Shown here piece by piece: positions 40,482 through 48,559 of a stretch of 64,000 nt of DNA. Position 1 is the stretch's first letter; each line of letters starts with the position of its first letter. The notes under the pieces are model-generated. The model saw only the letters and a list, made by a program, of their open reading frames with translations. It did not search any database and was not told the origin of the DNA. The stretch lies in contig NZ_LT629771.1 in NCBI RefSeq assembly GCF_900105175.1, positions 3,667,501 to 3,731,500 on the forward strand. The letters run 5' to 3'. This stretch comes from Jiangella sp. DSM 45060. Lineage in GTDB: Bacteria; Actinomycetota; Actinomycetes; Jiangellales; Jiangellaceae. A program made the position numbers and the translations under genes.

Positions 40482-41537
40482 ATGGTGGTCGTGATGTCGC
40501 CCGAAGCGACGCCGGAACAGATCGACGCCGTCGTGGCGCGGGTCCGCACCATCGGCGGCGAGGCGTTCGTCAGCCGCGGCGTCCAGCGCACCATCATCGG
40601 CCTCGTCGGCGACGTCGACGACTTCCGCGCACTCAACCTGCGCGGCCTGCCCGGGGTGGCCGACGTCATCGCCATCTCCACGCCGTACAAGCTGGTCAGC
40701 GTCGACCACCAGCCGGCCCGCAGCACCGTTGTCGTGGGCAGTGGCACCGGCGCGCGCCCGGTCCTCATCGGCCCCGACACCTTCACGCTGATCGCCGGGC
40801 CGTGCGCCGTCGAGTCGCTCGAGCAGACGCTCGAGGCGGCCGAGATGGCCAAGGCGGCCGGCGCCACCATGCTGCGCGGCGGGGCGTTCAAGCCGCGGGC
40901 CGCGCCGCGCGAGTTCCAGGGCCTGGGCAAGGTCGGCCTGCACATTCTGGCCGAGGTCCGCGAGGTCACCGGCCTGCCCGTCGTCACCGAGGTCATCGAC
41001 CCCGGCGACGTCGACCTCGTCAGCGGGTACGCCGACATGCTGCAGGTGGGCGCGCGCAACATGCAGAACACCGCGCTGCTGCAGGCGGTCGGCCGGGCCG
41101 GCAAGCCGGTGCTGCTCAAGCGCGGCATCCAGGCCACCGTCGACGAGTGGCTCATGGCCGCCGAGTACGTCGCCCAGCGCGGCAACCTCGACATCGTGCT
41201 GTGCGAGCGCGGCATCCGCACCTTCGAGACCGCCACGGCGACGACGCTCGACATCGCGGCGGTGCCCATCGTGCAGCGGCTCTCGCACCTGCCGGTCATC
41301 GTCGACCCGTCCCATTCGGCCGGGCGGCGCGACCTCGTGCTGCCGCTGTCGCGGGCGGCCATCGCGGTCGGCGCCGACGGCATCCTCGTCGACGTCCACC
41401 CCGATCCCGAGGCGGCGCTGTGCGACGGCCCCCAGGCCCTGGCCGGTGCCGACGTCCGCGAGCTGGCGTCGACGCTGCGGCGACTCATCCCGGCGGCGGG
41501 GCGCCGGCTGGGCGACCCCTCCCCCGTCGGGCTCTGA
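40482..41537 (+). CDS. aroF: 3-deoxy-7-phosphoheptulonate synthase, type I-beta
   Basis: First enzyme of the shikimate pathway, 351 residues. A ferredoxin-like N-terminal regulatory domain (MVVVMSPEATPEQIDAVVARVR to YKLVSVDHQPA) precedes the barrel with LIAGPCAVESLEQTLE near residue 104, LRGGAFKPRAAPREFQGLG near 127, VGARNMQNTALL near 190 and VDPSHSAGRRDLVLPLS near 270. GGGAGG lies 7 bases before the ATG. It is followed by the convergent TSUP gene 4 bp later. A second, unrelated class II enzyme is encoded at 52444-53805. Confidence 0.96.
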   Translation: MVVVMSPEATPEQIDAVVARVRTIGGEAFVSRGVQRTIIGLVGDVDDFRALNLRGLPGVADVIAISTPYKLVSVDHQPARSTVVVGSGTGARPVLIGPDTFTLIAGPCAVESLEQTLEAAEMAKAAGATMLRGGAFKPRAAPREFQGLGKVGLHILAEVREVTGLPVVTEVIDPGDVDLVSGYADMLQVGARNMQNTALLQAVGRAGKPVLLKRGIQATVDEWLMAAEYVAQRGNLDIVLCERGIRTFETATATTLDIAAVPIVQRLSHLPVIVDPSHSAGRRDLVLPLSRAAIAVGADGILVDVHPDPEAALCDGPQALAGADVRELASTLRRLIPAAGRRLGDPSPVGL

Positions 41538-41541
41538 TCTC

Positions 41542-42450
41542 TCAGCCGACCCTGACGAGCTCGGGCTCCGCGGTGGCGGCCGCCCGCTGCTGACGCAGGT
41601 GGGCGCGGATCGAGTAGGCCAGCGCGGCCGCCCACACCATCGCGACCACCACGTACACCACGGCCCGCACCCCGCCCGGCGCGTCGACCCAGTCGCTGCG
41701 CAGGATGGTGCGGCCGTTCGTCAGCACGATCATGCCGCCGACGGCCGAGCCGAGCACCCGTGGCGGGACGATGCGCACCAGCCACGCCGCGATCGGCGCG
41801 GCGAGCACGCCGCCGGCCAGCAGCACGCCCACCCAGGCGAAGTCGATGTTCTCGGTGCCGAGGCCGATCAGGAAGCCCACGCTCGCCGCGACCGCGACGA
41901 GGAACTCGCTGGTGTCGATCGAGCCGATCACCTTCCGCGGCTCCATGCGGCCGCTGGCCAGGATCGCGGGCGTGCCGACCGGGCCCCAGCCACCGCCGCC
42001 GGTCGAGTCGACGAACCCGGCGACCAGCCCGAGCGGCGTGAGGAACCGGCGGCCGAGCGGCTTCGGGTCGCGGCGGACGGGCAGGCCGCGCAGCGTGAAC
42101 CGCACCAGTAGGTAGATGCCGAGCGCCAGCAGGATCAGCGACATCACCGGCGCCGCGGCCTCGGTGGACAGGCTCGACAGGAACGTCGCGCCGGCGAACG
42201 CGCCGACCGCGCCGGGCACCCCGATCTTCGCGACGACCTTCCAGTCGACGTTGCCGAACCGCCAGTGCGACAGGCCGGAGACCAGCGTGGTGCCGATCTC
42301 GGCCAGGTGGACGGTGGCCGACGCGGCCGCGGGATTCGCCGTGACGGCGAGCAGCAGCGTGCTGGAGGTGACGCCGTACGCCATGCCGAGGCTGCCGTCG
42401 ATGAGCTGGGCGGCGAAACCGACCAGGCCCAGCAGGACGAGGGTACGCAC
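41542..42450 (-). CDS. TSUP-family anion exporter (TauE/SafE type)
   Basis: A 302-residue membrane protein with about eight hydrophobic helices. The two TSUP repeats are recognisable: GFAAQLIDGSLGMAYGVTSSTLLL near the start and GLVAGFVDSTGGGGWGPVGTPAIL near residue 148. Members export sulfite, sulfonates or organic acids. GTG at 42450 is preferred because GGGAGG stands 7 bases upstream; a TTG at 42465 would be the alternative. The sulfate-uptake operon lies 2 kb away, and an inverted repeat is found 33 bp upstream. Confidence 0.92.
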   Translation of the reverse strand: MRTLVLLGLVGFAAQLIDGSLGMAYGVTSSTLLLAVTANPAAASATVHLAEIGTTLVSGLSHWRFGNVDWKVVAKIGVPGAVGAFAGATFLSSLSTEAAAPVMSLILLALGIYLLVRFTLRGLPVRRDPKPLGRRFLTPLGLVAGFVDSTGGGGWGPVGTPAILASGRMEPRKVIGSIDTSEFLVAVAASVGFLIGLGTENIDFAWVGVLLAGGVLAAPIAAWLVRIVPPRVLGSAVGGMIVLTNGRTILRSDWVDAPGGVRAVVYVVVAMVWAAALAYSIRAHLRQQRAAATAEPELVRVG

Positions 42451-42482
42451 CCGGCCGCCTCCCAACCACCTAACCCGTCAGA

Positions 42483-42496
42483 ACTATAGGAATAGT
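42483..42496. promoter_or_regulatory. Inverted repeat upstream of the TSUP gene
   Basis: ACTAT-AGGA-ATAGT is a perfect AT-rich inverted repeat about 33 bp upstream of the TSUP start. It is one of the few AT-rich spots of the area and is a plausible operator. The sequence ATAGGAA also occurs just before the sulfur leader peptide at 43722-43728. Confidence 0.4.
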
Positions 42497-42638
42497 CGCC
42501 TAGGTCGGGATTGTGGTCAACAGATGGACGGCGGTGTCTCGCACTGCGGACGCGCCGGCGGGCGCGGGGAGCTGTTCGGCGGGATGCCGGAGGGACGGCC
42601 GGTGGGTCGGCCGGGCGGGCGTCAGGTGGGCAGCAGCG

Positions 42639-43667
42639 TCAGGCGCGGAGCAGATCGGCCAGGACGCCGGCCGCTCGCTTGGCGTCCTCGGCGCTCACGT
42701 CGAGGTGCGTGATGAGCCGCACGAGGCCGGGGCCGACGGTGCCGGTGAGGATGCCGGCGTCGGCCGCGTCAGCCACGAGGGCCGTGGCCCGGTCACCCAC
42801 GTCGAGGATGACGACGTTGGTCTCGACGGCGGCGAGGTCCACGGCCGCGGGATCGACGGCGGCCACGGCCTCGGCGATGAGGCGGGCGTTCGCGTGGTCG
42901 TCGGCCAGGCGGTCGACGTGGTGGTCGAGGGCGTAGAGGCCGGCGGCCGCGAGCACGCCGGCCTGCCGCCAGCCGGCGCCGAGCCGCTTGCGCCACACCC
43001 GCGCCTCGGCGATCGCCGCCGCCGGGCCGACCAGGACCGAGCCGACCGGCGCGCCCAGGCCCTTGGACAGGCAGACGGCGACGGTGTCGAAGAGGCGGCC
43101 GTAGTCGGCCAGCGGGACACCGGTCGCGACGTGCGCGTTCCAGAGCCGGGCGCCGTCGAGGTGCAGCCGCACGCCGACCGGGTCGACCAGCTCCCGTAGT
43201 GAACGCAGCGAGTCCAGCGGCTGCACCGTGCCGCCGGCGAAGTTGTGCGTGTTCTCCACCGCGACCGCCGCCGTCGACACCAGGTACGGCCCCGCGTCGG
43301 GGGTCATGAGGCGGCGGACGGCGTCGAGGTCGACGTGGCCACGGGGGTCGGACCAGGTGCGCGTGGTGACGCCCTGCGTGACGGCGTGGGCGCCCAGCTC
43401 GGCGCGGACGACGTGCGCCCGCTCTTCGCACAGCAGCTCCTGCCCCGGCGCGACCAGCGACCGCACCCCCAGCACGTTCGCCAGCGACCCGCTGACGGTG
43501 AACAGGCCGGCCTCGTGCCCGAGCAGCCCGGCGACCCGCTCCTCGAGCGCGCGCACGGTCGGGTCCTCGCCGTAGACGTCGTCGCCGGTGCCGGCGGTGG
43601 ACATCGCGGCCAGCATGGCGGCGGTGGGCCGGGTGACGGTGTCGCTGCGCAGGTCGATCACGCCCAC
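42639..43667 (-). CDS. Threonine aldolase family PLP enzyme
   Basis: A 342-residue fold-type I PLP enzyme of the beta-eliminating lyase/low-specificity threonine aldolase family. Landmarks: [19 protein letters not shown] at the start, [22 protein letters not shown] near residue 30, [18 protein letters not shown] near residue 165 (PLP Asp), and [19 protein letters not shown] near residue 196 with the Schiff-base Lys. It should cleave threonine or allo-threonine to glycine and acetaldehyde. GTG at 43667 is used; a GTG at 43661 is the alternative. Confidence 0.94.
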   Translation of the reverse strand: MGVIDLRSDTVTRPTAAMLAAMSTAGTGDDVYGEDPTVRALEERVAGLLGHEAGLFTVSGSLANVLGVRSLVAPGQELLCEERAHVVRAELGAHAVTQGVTTRTWSDPRGHVDLDAVRRLMTPDAGPYLVSTAAVAVENTHNFAGGTVQPLDSLRSLRELVDPVGVRLHLDGARLWNAHVATGVPLADYGRLFDTVAVCLSKGLGAPVGSVLVGPAAAIAEARVWRKRLGAGWRQAGVLAAAGLYALDHHVDRLADDHANARLIAEAVAAVDPAAVDLAAVETNVVILDVGDRATALVADAADAGILTGTVGPGLVRLITHLDVSAEDAKRAAGVLADLLRA

Positions 43668-43739
43668 ACTCTAAGCCGCCGTGCCCACGATACGGATGGC
43701 CGGTTGCTTTCCCATAAGACCCATAGGAAATTGGGTGAC

Positions 43740-43811
43740 GTGCCCAGGCTGCTGCTCACCCAGCGACGCGCCGTCGATCTGATGCGCGTCGCCAGCCAGC
43801 TCTGTCACTGA
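43740..43811 (+). CDS. Leader peptide of the sulfur-uptake locus
   Basis: A 23-codon frame, GTG to TGA. The peptide contains LLLTQRRAVDLMRVASQLC and ends with His. This fits the pattern of short actinobacterial leader peptides found before sulfur and cysteine genes, with an LL start, an R-x-x-VDL-x-R core and a C-terminal S-x-x-C. Upstream lies CATAGGAAATTGGGTGAC, with AGGA as a weak ribosome-binding site. The stop is followed within 4 bases by a long inverted repeat. Together they look like an attenuator that senses cysteine or sulfur supply. The assignment rests on pattern recognition and position. Confidence 0.7.
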   Translation: MPRLLLTQRRAVDLMRVASQLCH

Positions 43812-43814
43812 CCC

Positions 43815-43875
43815 GGTCCGCCGGCCGACCAGCCGGCCCGCCAGGCAGACCAGCCGACGGGACGGCCGGCGGACC
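43815..43875 (+). promoter_or_regulatory. Attenuator-like inverted repeat
   Basis: GGTCCGCCGGCCG (43815-43827) and CGGCCGGCGGACC (43863-43875) form a perfect 13-bp stem around a 35-base loop, directly after the leader-peptide stop. The loop and right flank repeat GACCAGCCG-type segments (43828, 43849, 43872), which permit alternative pairings. This arrangement would let ribosome position on the leader peptide choose between structures. Confidence 0.6.
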
Positions 43876-43952
43876 AGCCGGCGCACCCCATCGCCCACCC
43901 CGCGATCCCCATCCACCGGCCGCACCCCGGCCACCTTTCCCCGGAGCCGTCC

Positions 43953-44309
43953 ATGCCCCTCGCCATCGCACCCCCGCCACCGCCCCTCGACGCGCCCGAG
44001 CCGTCGCCGCTGGGCCTGGTCGTCTTCGTCGAGGTCGACGATGCGCTGGCCGGCCGGTCCGGCGCCACCGTCGTCGTCGACGGCCGGGCCGAGGCGCTGA
44101 CGTTCCGCGAGTTCGAGCCGCTCGCCTACCTGATCGAGAACCGGCGCCGCGCGCTCACCCGGCTCGAGCTGATCGGCCAGGTCTGGCCGCTGGGCACGCG
44201 GGCCGGCAGCCGCACCGTCGACGTCCACATCAGGCGGCTGCGGGTGAAGCTCGGCCGGCACGGACGGCGGATCCGCACGCTCCGTGGCCACGGCTGCCGG
44301 CTGGACTGA
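43953..44309 (+). CDS. Orphan winged-helix (OmpR/PhoB-type) DNA-binding protein
   Basis: A 118-residue protein consisting of a short Pro-rich start, a strand (LGLVVFVEVDDAL) and a complete trans_reg_C winged helix: VVVDGRAEALTFREFEPLAYLIENRRRALTRLELIGQVW, then SRTVDVHIRRLRVKLG and IRTLRGHGCRLD. There is no receiver domain and no kinase nearby, so it is not a normal two-component regulator. GGAG lies 8 bases before the ATG. It lies between the leader peptide and the sulfate-transport operon, which suggests a sulfur-related regulator. Confidence 0.88.
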   Translation: MPLAIAPPPPPLDAPEPSPLGLVVFVEVDDALAGRSGATVVVDGRAEALTFREFEPLAYLIENRRRALTRLELIGQVWPLGTRAGSRTVDVHIRRLRVKLGRHGRRIRTLRGHGCRLD

Positions 44310-44320
44310 CCACTATCCGG

Positions 44321-44349
44321 GCAATTCTCGCTCAGCATGCGAGACTTGC
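44321..44349 (+). terminator. Weak hairpin after the winged-helix gene
   Basis: GCAA-tt-CTCGC-tcagcat-GCGAG-ac-TTGC folds into two stacked stems 12 bp after the stop. It could partly end the winged-helix transcript before the next promoter. Confidence 0.4.
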
Positions 44350-44353
44350 TCTA

Positions 44354-44384
44354 TTGTCCACTAATCCACCGTGATTACTATGAT
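44354..44384 (+). promoter_or_regulatory. Promoter of the sulfate ABC operon with operator in the spacer
   Basis: TTGTCC (44354-44359) and TATGAT (44379-44384) form a -35/-10 pair with a 19-bp spacer, 29 bp before the binding-protein ATG. Within the spacer lies TAATC-CACCGT-GATTA (44362-44377), a perfect inverted repeat placed where a bound regulator would block or remodel the promoter. Confidence 0.55.
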
Positions 44385-44412
44385 CCGACCGATCCGAGGG
44401 GGCACCACACTC

Positions 44413-45444
44413 ATGAGCACCCGAACCAGAGCAGCAGTCACCACGTTCGTCCTGGTCGGCGGGCTGGCACTGGCGGCCTGCGGCGGCGACGACACCGACG
44501 CGGCATCGGGCGAGGAGACGACGCTGTCGATCGTGGGCTTCGCGGTCCCCGAAGCGGCCAACGTCGCCATCGCCGAGGAGTGGAGCCAGACCGACGAGGG
44601 CGCCGGCGTGCGCTTCCGCAGCTCCTACGGCGCGTCCGGCGACCAGAGCCGGGCGGTCGAGTCCGGCCTCGAAGCCGACTACGTCCACTTCTCCGTCACC
44701 AGCGACGTCACCCGGCTGGTCGACGCCGGCCTGGTGGACGAGACCTGGGACGACGGCCCGACGAAGGGCGTGGTGTCGTCGTCGGTGGTCGTGCTGGCGG
44801 TCCGGCCCGGCAACCCGGAGAACATCCAGGACTGGGACGACATCGTGCAGCCGAGCGTCGAGATCGTCACGCCGAACCCGGCGTCGTCCGGCGCCGCCCG
44901 CTGGAACGCGCTGGCCGCCTGGGGCCACGTCGCGGCGAACGGCGGCACCGACGCCGAGGCCGAGGAGTTCGTCCGCCAGGTGTTCGCGAACGTCGTCGCG
45001 CTGCCCAACAGCGGCCGCGACGCCACCACCAGCTTCCTCGGCGGCACCGGCGACGTGCTACTGGCCTACGAGAACGAGGCCATCCTCGCCACCCAGAACG
45101 GCGAGGAGCTGGACTGGGTCATCCCCGAGACCACCCTCCTCATCGAGAACCCGGGCGCGGTGCTCAGCGACGCCGACCCGAAGGCGCAGGAGTGGCTGGA
45201 CTTCGTGCTCAGCGAGGCCGGCCAGCGCCAGTTCGCGCTGAAGGGCTTCCGGCCGGTCATCGACGGCGTCGACACCAGCGGCGTCGAGGGCGCACTGGAC
45301 CCGGACGACCCGTTCCCGGCGCCCGCGCACCTGCTCACCGTCGAGAACGACTTCGAGAGCTGGAGCGCGCTGTCGGACAAGTTCTTCGACGAGGAGAACG
45401 GCATCATCACCCGGATCATCGCCGAGTCCGGGAAGGCGCAGTGA
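44413..45444 (+). CDS. Sulfate ABC transporter substrate-binding lipoprotein
   Basis: A 343-residue binding protein of the sulfate/thiosulfate (Sbp/CysP) family. The signal peptide ends in a lipobox, GGLALAACGG. Family features in the mature part are LSIVGFAVPEAANVAIAEEW, FRSSYGASGDQSRAVESGLEADYVHFS near residue 75, GNPENIQDWDDIVQPSVEIVTPNPASSGAARWN near residue 140 and GDVLLAYENEAIL near 215. ATG at 44413 is used, since upstream in-frame starts fall within the promoter. The stop overlaps the next gene. Confidence 0.95.
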   Translation: MSTRTRAAVTTFVLVGGLALAACGGDDTDAASGEETTLSIVGFAVPEAANVAIAEEWSQTDEGAGVRFRSSYGASGDQSRAVESGLEADYVHFSVTSDVTRLVDAGLVDETWDDGPTKGVVSSSVVVLAVRPGNPENIQDWDDIVQPSVEIVTPNPASSGAARWNALAAWGHVAANGGTDAEAEEFVRQVFANVVALPNSGRDATTSFLGGTGDVLLAYENEAILATQNGEELDWVIPETTLLIENPGAVLSDADPKAQEWLDFVLSEAGQRQFALKGFRPVIDGVDTSGVEGALDPDDPFPAPAHLLTVENDFESWSALSDKFFDEENGIITRIIAESGKAQ

Positions 45445-46235
45445 GCTCAGTGCGGCTCACCCGCGGGTCCGGGCTGGGGCTGGGCGTCGCCCTGCTCTGG
45501 TTCAGCCTGCTGGTGCTGATCCCGCTGGCGGCGGTCGTCGCGACGGCCGCCGCCGGCGGGTGGGACGGGTTCTGGCGGGCGGTGACGAACGAGCAGACGG
45601 CCGCGGCGATCCGGCTCACGGTCGGGACGGCGCTGCTCGTCACCGTCGTGAACGTGGTGATGGGGACCCTGATCGCGTGGGTCCTGGTGCGCGACCGGTT
45701 CCCCGGGCAGCGGGCGCTCGAGGTGCTCATCGACGTCCCGTTCGCGCTGCCGACGATCGTGGCCGGGCTGGTGCTGCTGTCGCTGTACGGGCCGGACAGC
45801 CCGCTCGGCCTGGACGTCGCCAACACCCGGGCCGCGGTGTTCCTGGCCTTCTTGTTCGTGACGCTGCCGTTCGTGGTCCGGACGGTGCAGCCGGTGCTGG
45901 CCGACCTGGACCGGGAGGTCGAGGAGGCCGCGGCGTCGCTGGGCGCGTCGCGGCTCACGACGTTCCGCCGGATCATCCTGCCGGCGCTGGCCCCGGCCAT
46001 CGCGGCCGGCGCGGCGCTCTCGTTCGCCCGCGGCGTCAGCGAGTACGGCTCGCTGGTGCTGCTGTCGGGCAACCTGCCGCTGCGGACGGAGGTGACGTCG
46101 GTGCGCATCCTCAGCAGCATCGAGAACGACAACCTCGCCAACGCGGCGGCGGTGGCGACGGTGCTGCTGGCGGTCTCGTTCGCGGTGATCGTCGCGCTCG
46201 ACGTCATCCAGCGCCGGGTGGGACGCCGTGGGTAG
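45441..46235 (+). CDS. cysT: Sulfate ABC transporter permease CysT
   Basis: A 264-residue permease with six hydrophobic helices. It shows LRLTVGTAL-like AIRLTVGTALLVTVVNVVMGTLIAWVLVRDRFPG, DVPFALPTIVAGLVLLSLYGPDSPLG, and the EAA loop EEAAASLGASRLTTFRRIILPAL near residue 170. GVSEYGSLVLLSGNLPLRTEVTSVRI is characteristic of CysT/CysU. GTG at 45441 overlaps the upstream stop as GTGA and has GGGAAGG before it. Works with CysW in the sulfate channel. Confidence 0.95.
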   Translation: MSSVRLTRGSGLGLGVALLWFSLLVLIPLAAVVATAAAGGWDGFWRAVTNEQTAAAIRLTVGTALLVTVVNVVMGTLIAWVLVRDRFPGQRALEVLIDVPFALPTIVAGLVLLSLYGPDSPLGLDVANTRAAVFLAFLFVTLPFVVRTVQPVLADLDREVEEAAASLGASRLTTFRRIILPALAPAIAAGAALSFARGVSEYGSLVLLSGNLPLRTEVTSVRILSSIENDNLANAAAVATVLLAVSFAVIVALDVIQRRVGRRG

Positions 46236-47040
46236 GGGCCGCGGGCCCGGCCGGTGGGTCGCCCGCGCCGTCGTGACGGCGTACCTGGTGCTGCTGGTCG
46301 CGTGGCCGCTGTGGCTGGTCGCGCAGCACACCTTCGCCGACGGCCTCGACAGCCTGCGCGGCATCCTCGACGACCCGGACGTCGCGCACGCGCTGCGGCT
46401 CACCGTCGTCGTCGCGGTCGTCTCGGTCGTGCTGAACACGGTGTTCGGCGTCGGCATCTCGCTGCTCGTCGTGCGGTACGCGTTCCCCGGGAAGCGGCTG
46501 CTCAACGCGCTGCTGGACGTGCCGCTGTCGGTGTCGCCGATCGTGGTCGGGCTGGCGCTGGTGCTGGTGTACGGAGGGCGGTCCGGCTGGTTCGGGCCGG
46601 CGTTGGAGTCCGCCGGGCTGCAGGTGGTCTTCGCCACCCCGGGCATCGTGCTGGCGACGACGTTCGTGGCGTTGCCGCTGGTGATCCGCGAGGTGGTGCC
46701 CGTCCTCGAGGAGATCGGCACCGAGCAGGAGCAGGCGGCGCAGAGCCTCGGCGCGACGGCCGCGCAGACGTTCCGCCGCATCACGCTGCCGGCGATCCGC
46801 TGGGGCGTCACGTACGGCGTGGTGCTCAGCCTGGCGCGGTCGCTGGGCGAGTTCGGCGCCGTCAAGGTCGTCTCCGGCAACGTCCTCGGCGAGACCCGCA
46901 CCGCCACGCTCGTCGTCGAGGAGAAGTACCTGAACTTCGACCAGGGCGGCGCCTACGCCACCGCGTTCCTGCTCGCGCTGGTCGCCGTCGCCTGCATCGT
47001 CGTCGTCTCGATCGTCCGGCCGAAGGAGGAACCCCGTTGA
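46228..47040 (+). CDS. cysW: Sulfate ABC transporter permease CysW
   Basis: A 270-residue partner permease. Features: [58 protein letters not shown], the EAA loop [25 protein letters not shown] near residue 165, and [38 protein letters not shown], which is diagnostic for CysW. Start is GTG at 46228, overlapping cysT by 8 bases. Its stop overlaps the cysA start. Confidence 0.95.
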   Translation: MGRGRGPGRWVARAVVTAYLVLLVAWPLWLVAQHTFADGLDSLRGILDDPDVAHALRLTVVVAVVSVVLNTVFGVGISLLVVRYAFPGKRLLNALLDVPLSVSPIVVGLALVLVYGGRSGWFGPALESAGLQVVFATPGIVLATTFVALPLVIREVVPVLEEIGTEQEQAAQSLGATAAQTFRRITLPAIRWGVTYGVVLSLARSLGEFGAVKVVSGNVLGETRTATLVVEEKYLNFDQGGAYATAFLLALVAVACIVVVSIVRPKEEPR

Positions 47041-48038
47041 GCATCGAGATCACCGGCGTGACCAAGCGCTTCGGCGACTTCGTCGCGCTCGAGGACGTCT
47101 CCGTCAGCATCCCGTCCGGGCAGCTCACCGCGCTGCTCGGCCCGTCGGGCGGCGGCAAGTCGACGCTGCTGCGGATCATCGCCGGGCTGGAGTACGCCGA
47201 CGCCGGCACCGTCGGCATCGAGGGCCTGGACGCCACCGCGCTGCCGGCCCGCAAGCGCGGCGTCGGCTTCGTCTTCCAGCACTACGCCGCGTTCAAGCAC
47301 CTCACGGTGCGGCGCAACATCGCCTTCGGCCTGGAGATCCGCAAGCGGCCGAAGGACGAGATCCGCCACCGGGTGGACGAGCTGCTGGCGCTGGTGCACC
47401 TGGAGCAGTTCGCCGAGCGGCTGCCGGCCCAGCTGTCCGGCGGCCAGCGCCAGCGCATGGCGCTGGCCCGCGCGCTCGCCGTCGAGCCGAAGGTGCTGCT
47501 GCTGGACGAGCCGTTCGGCGCGCTGGACGCGAAGGTCCGCAAGGAGCTGCGCGAATGGCTGCGCCGGCTGCACGACGAGGTGCACGTCACCACCGTCTTC
47601 GTCACGCACGACCAGGAGGAGGCGCTGGAGGTGGCGGACGAGATCGTCGTGGTCAACGAGGGCCGGGTGGAGCAGATCGGCACGCCGGACCAGCTCTACG
47701 ACGAGCCGGCCAACGACTTCGTCATGCGCTTCCTCGGGCCGGTGACGCAGCTGGGCGACCTGCTGGTCCGTCCGCACGACGTCGCGCTGGCGCCGGGCGC
47801 GGACGACCCGGACGCGGTCGCCGGACGGGTCGCGCGGGTGGTGCGCGTCGGGTTCGAGGTGCGGGTCGAGGTCAGCACCGGCGAGCAGGTCGTGCTGGCC
47901 ACCCTGACCCGCACCGAGTTCCTGCGCCTGGGTGTCGGCGTCGGCGCGACGGTGTCCGTGCGGGTGGTGCCCGGCGCGCCCGTCGTCCCGGTGCGGGGTT
48001 CTGTCGTTCGATCGGGTCTGGAGGTTCCCGCGAGATGA
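47037..48038 (+). CDS. cysA: Sulfate ABC transporter ATP-binding protein
   Basis: A 333-residue importer ATPase. Walker [10 protein letters not shown] near residue 36, Q-loop VFQHYAAF near 81, signature [19 protein letters not shown] near 133, Walker [13 protein letters not shown] near 156 and H-loop [11 protein letters not shown] near 190. The C-terminal 90 residues form a TOBE-like regulatory domain. The start is a TTG at 47037, overlapping the cysW stop, with GAAGGAGGA upstream. It ends with an ATGA overlap with the FMN reductase gene. Confidence 0.96.
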   Translation: MSIEITGVTKRFGDFVALEDVSVSIPSGQLTALLGPSGGGKSTLLRIIAGLEYADAGTVGIEGLDATALPARKRGVGFVFQHYAAFKHLTVRRNIAFGLEIRKRPKDEIRHRVDELLALVHLEQFAERLPAQLSGGQRQRMALARALAVEPKVLLLDEPFGALDAKVRKELREWLRRLHDEVHVTTVFVTHDQEEALEVADEIVVVNEGRVEQIGTPDQLYDEPANDFVMRFLGPVTQLGDLLVRPHDVALAPGADDPDAVAGRVARVVRVGFEVRVEVSTGEQVVLATLTRTEFLRLGVGVGATVSVRVVPGAPVVPVRGSVVRSGLEVPAR

Positions 48039-48559
48039 GCATCGTGACAGTGGTCGGCAACCCGCGGCCGGGGTCGCGCACGCTGGGGGTGGCGACGGCG
48101 CTGTCGTCGGCGGTCGCCGCCCGTGCCGGTCTGCCGGACGGTCCGGTCTTCGACCTGGCCGGGTTCGGCGGGCAATGGCTGGGCGACCTCGCGTCCGACG
48201 GTGAGTCGGCGCTCGCCGCCGCCGCCGAGGCGTCGGTGCTGGTCGTGGCCACGCCGACGTACAAGGCCAGCTACACCGGGCTGCTCAAGGCGTTCCTCGA
48301 CCGGCTGCCCGGTGGGGCGTTGCGCGGAACCGTCGCCGTGCCGGTGACGGTGGCCGCGGCGCCCACGCACCGGTTCGTCGCCGACCTGCAGCTGCGCCCC
48401 GTCCTCGCCGAGCTGGGCGCCACCCTGCCGGTGCCGTCGTTCGTGGTGGAGGAGCGGGAGCTGCCGGACCTGCTGGCGCTGGCCGAGCGCTGGGCCGCCG
48501 GCCACGGCGCCGTCCTCACCGCGACGGCGAGCGCGCTGGCCGCTGCCGAGGCGGCCTGA
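48035..48559 (+). CDS. NADPH-dependent FMN reductase
   Basis: A 174-residue flavodoxin-fold reductase: [24 protein letters not shown] at the start (phosphate loop), [31 protein letters not shown] near residue 67, and [28 protein letters not shown]. It resembles the SsuE/MsuE group, which feeds FMNH2 to sulfonate monooxygenases. No such monooxygenase is in the window. ATG at 48035 overlaps cysA, so it belongs to the sulfate operon. Its end overlaps the convergent LuxR-type gene by 44 bp. Confidence 0.93.
   Translation: MSIVTVVGNPRPGSRTLGVATALSSAVAARAGLPDGPVFDLAGFGGQWLGDLASDGESALAAAAEASVLVVATPTYKASYTGLLKAFLDRLPGGALRGTVAVPVTVAAAPTHRFVADLQLRPVLAELGATLPVPSFVVEERELPDLLALAERWAAGHGAVLTATASALAAAEAA

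Noticed and set aside
45447-46907. 486-codon minus-strand frame opposite cysT and cysW
   Set aside because: Ser/Thr/Arg-rich shadow with no domain, while both permeases on the plus strand are complete.
48035-48559. Complete sulfonate-use operon (ssu)
   Set aside because: Only the FMN reductase is present; no FMNH2-dependent monooxygenase or sulfonate-specific transporter is seen.
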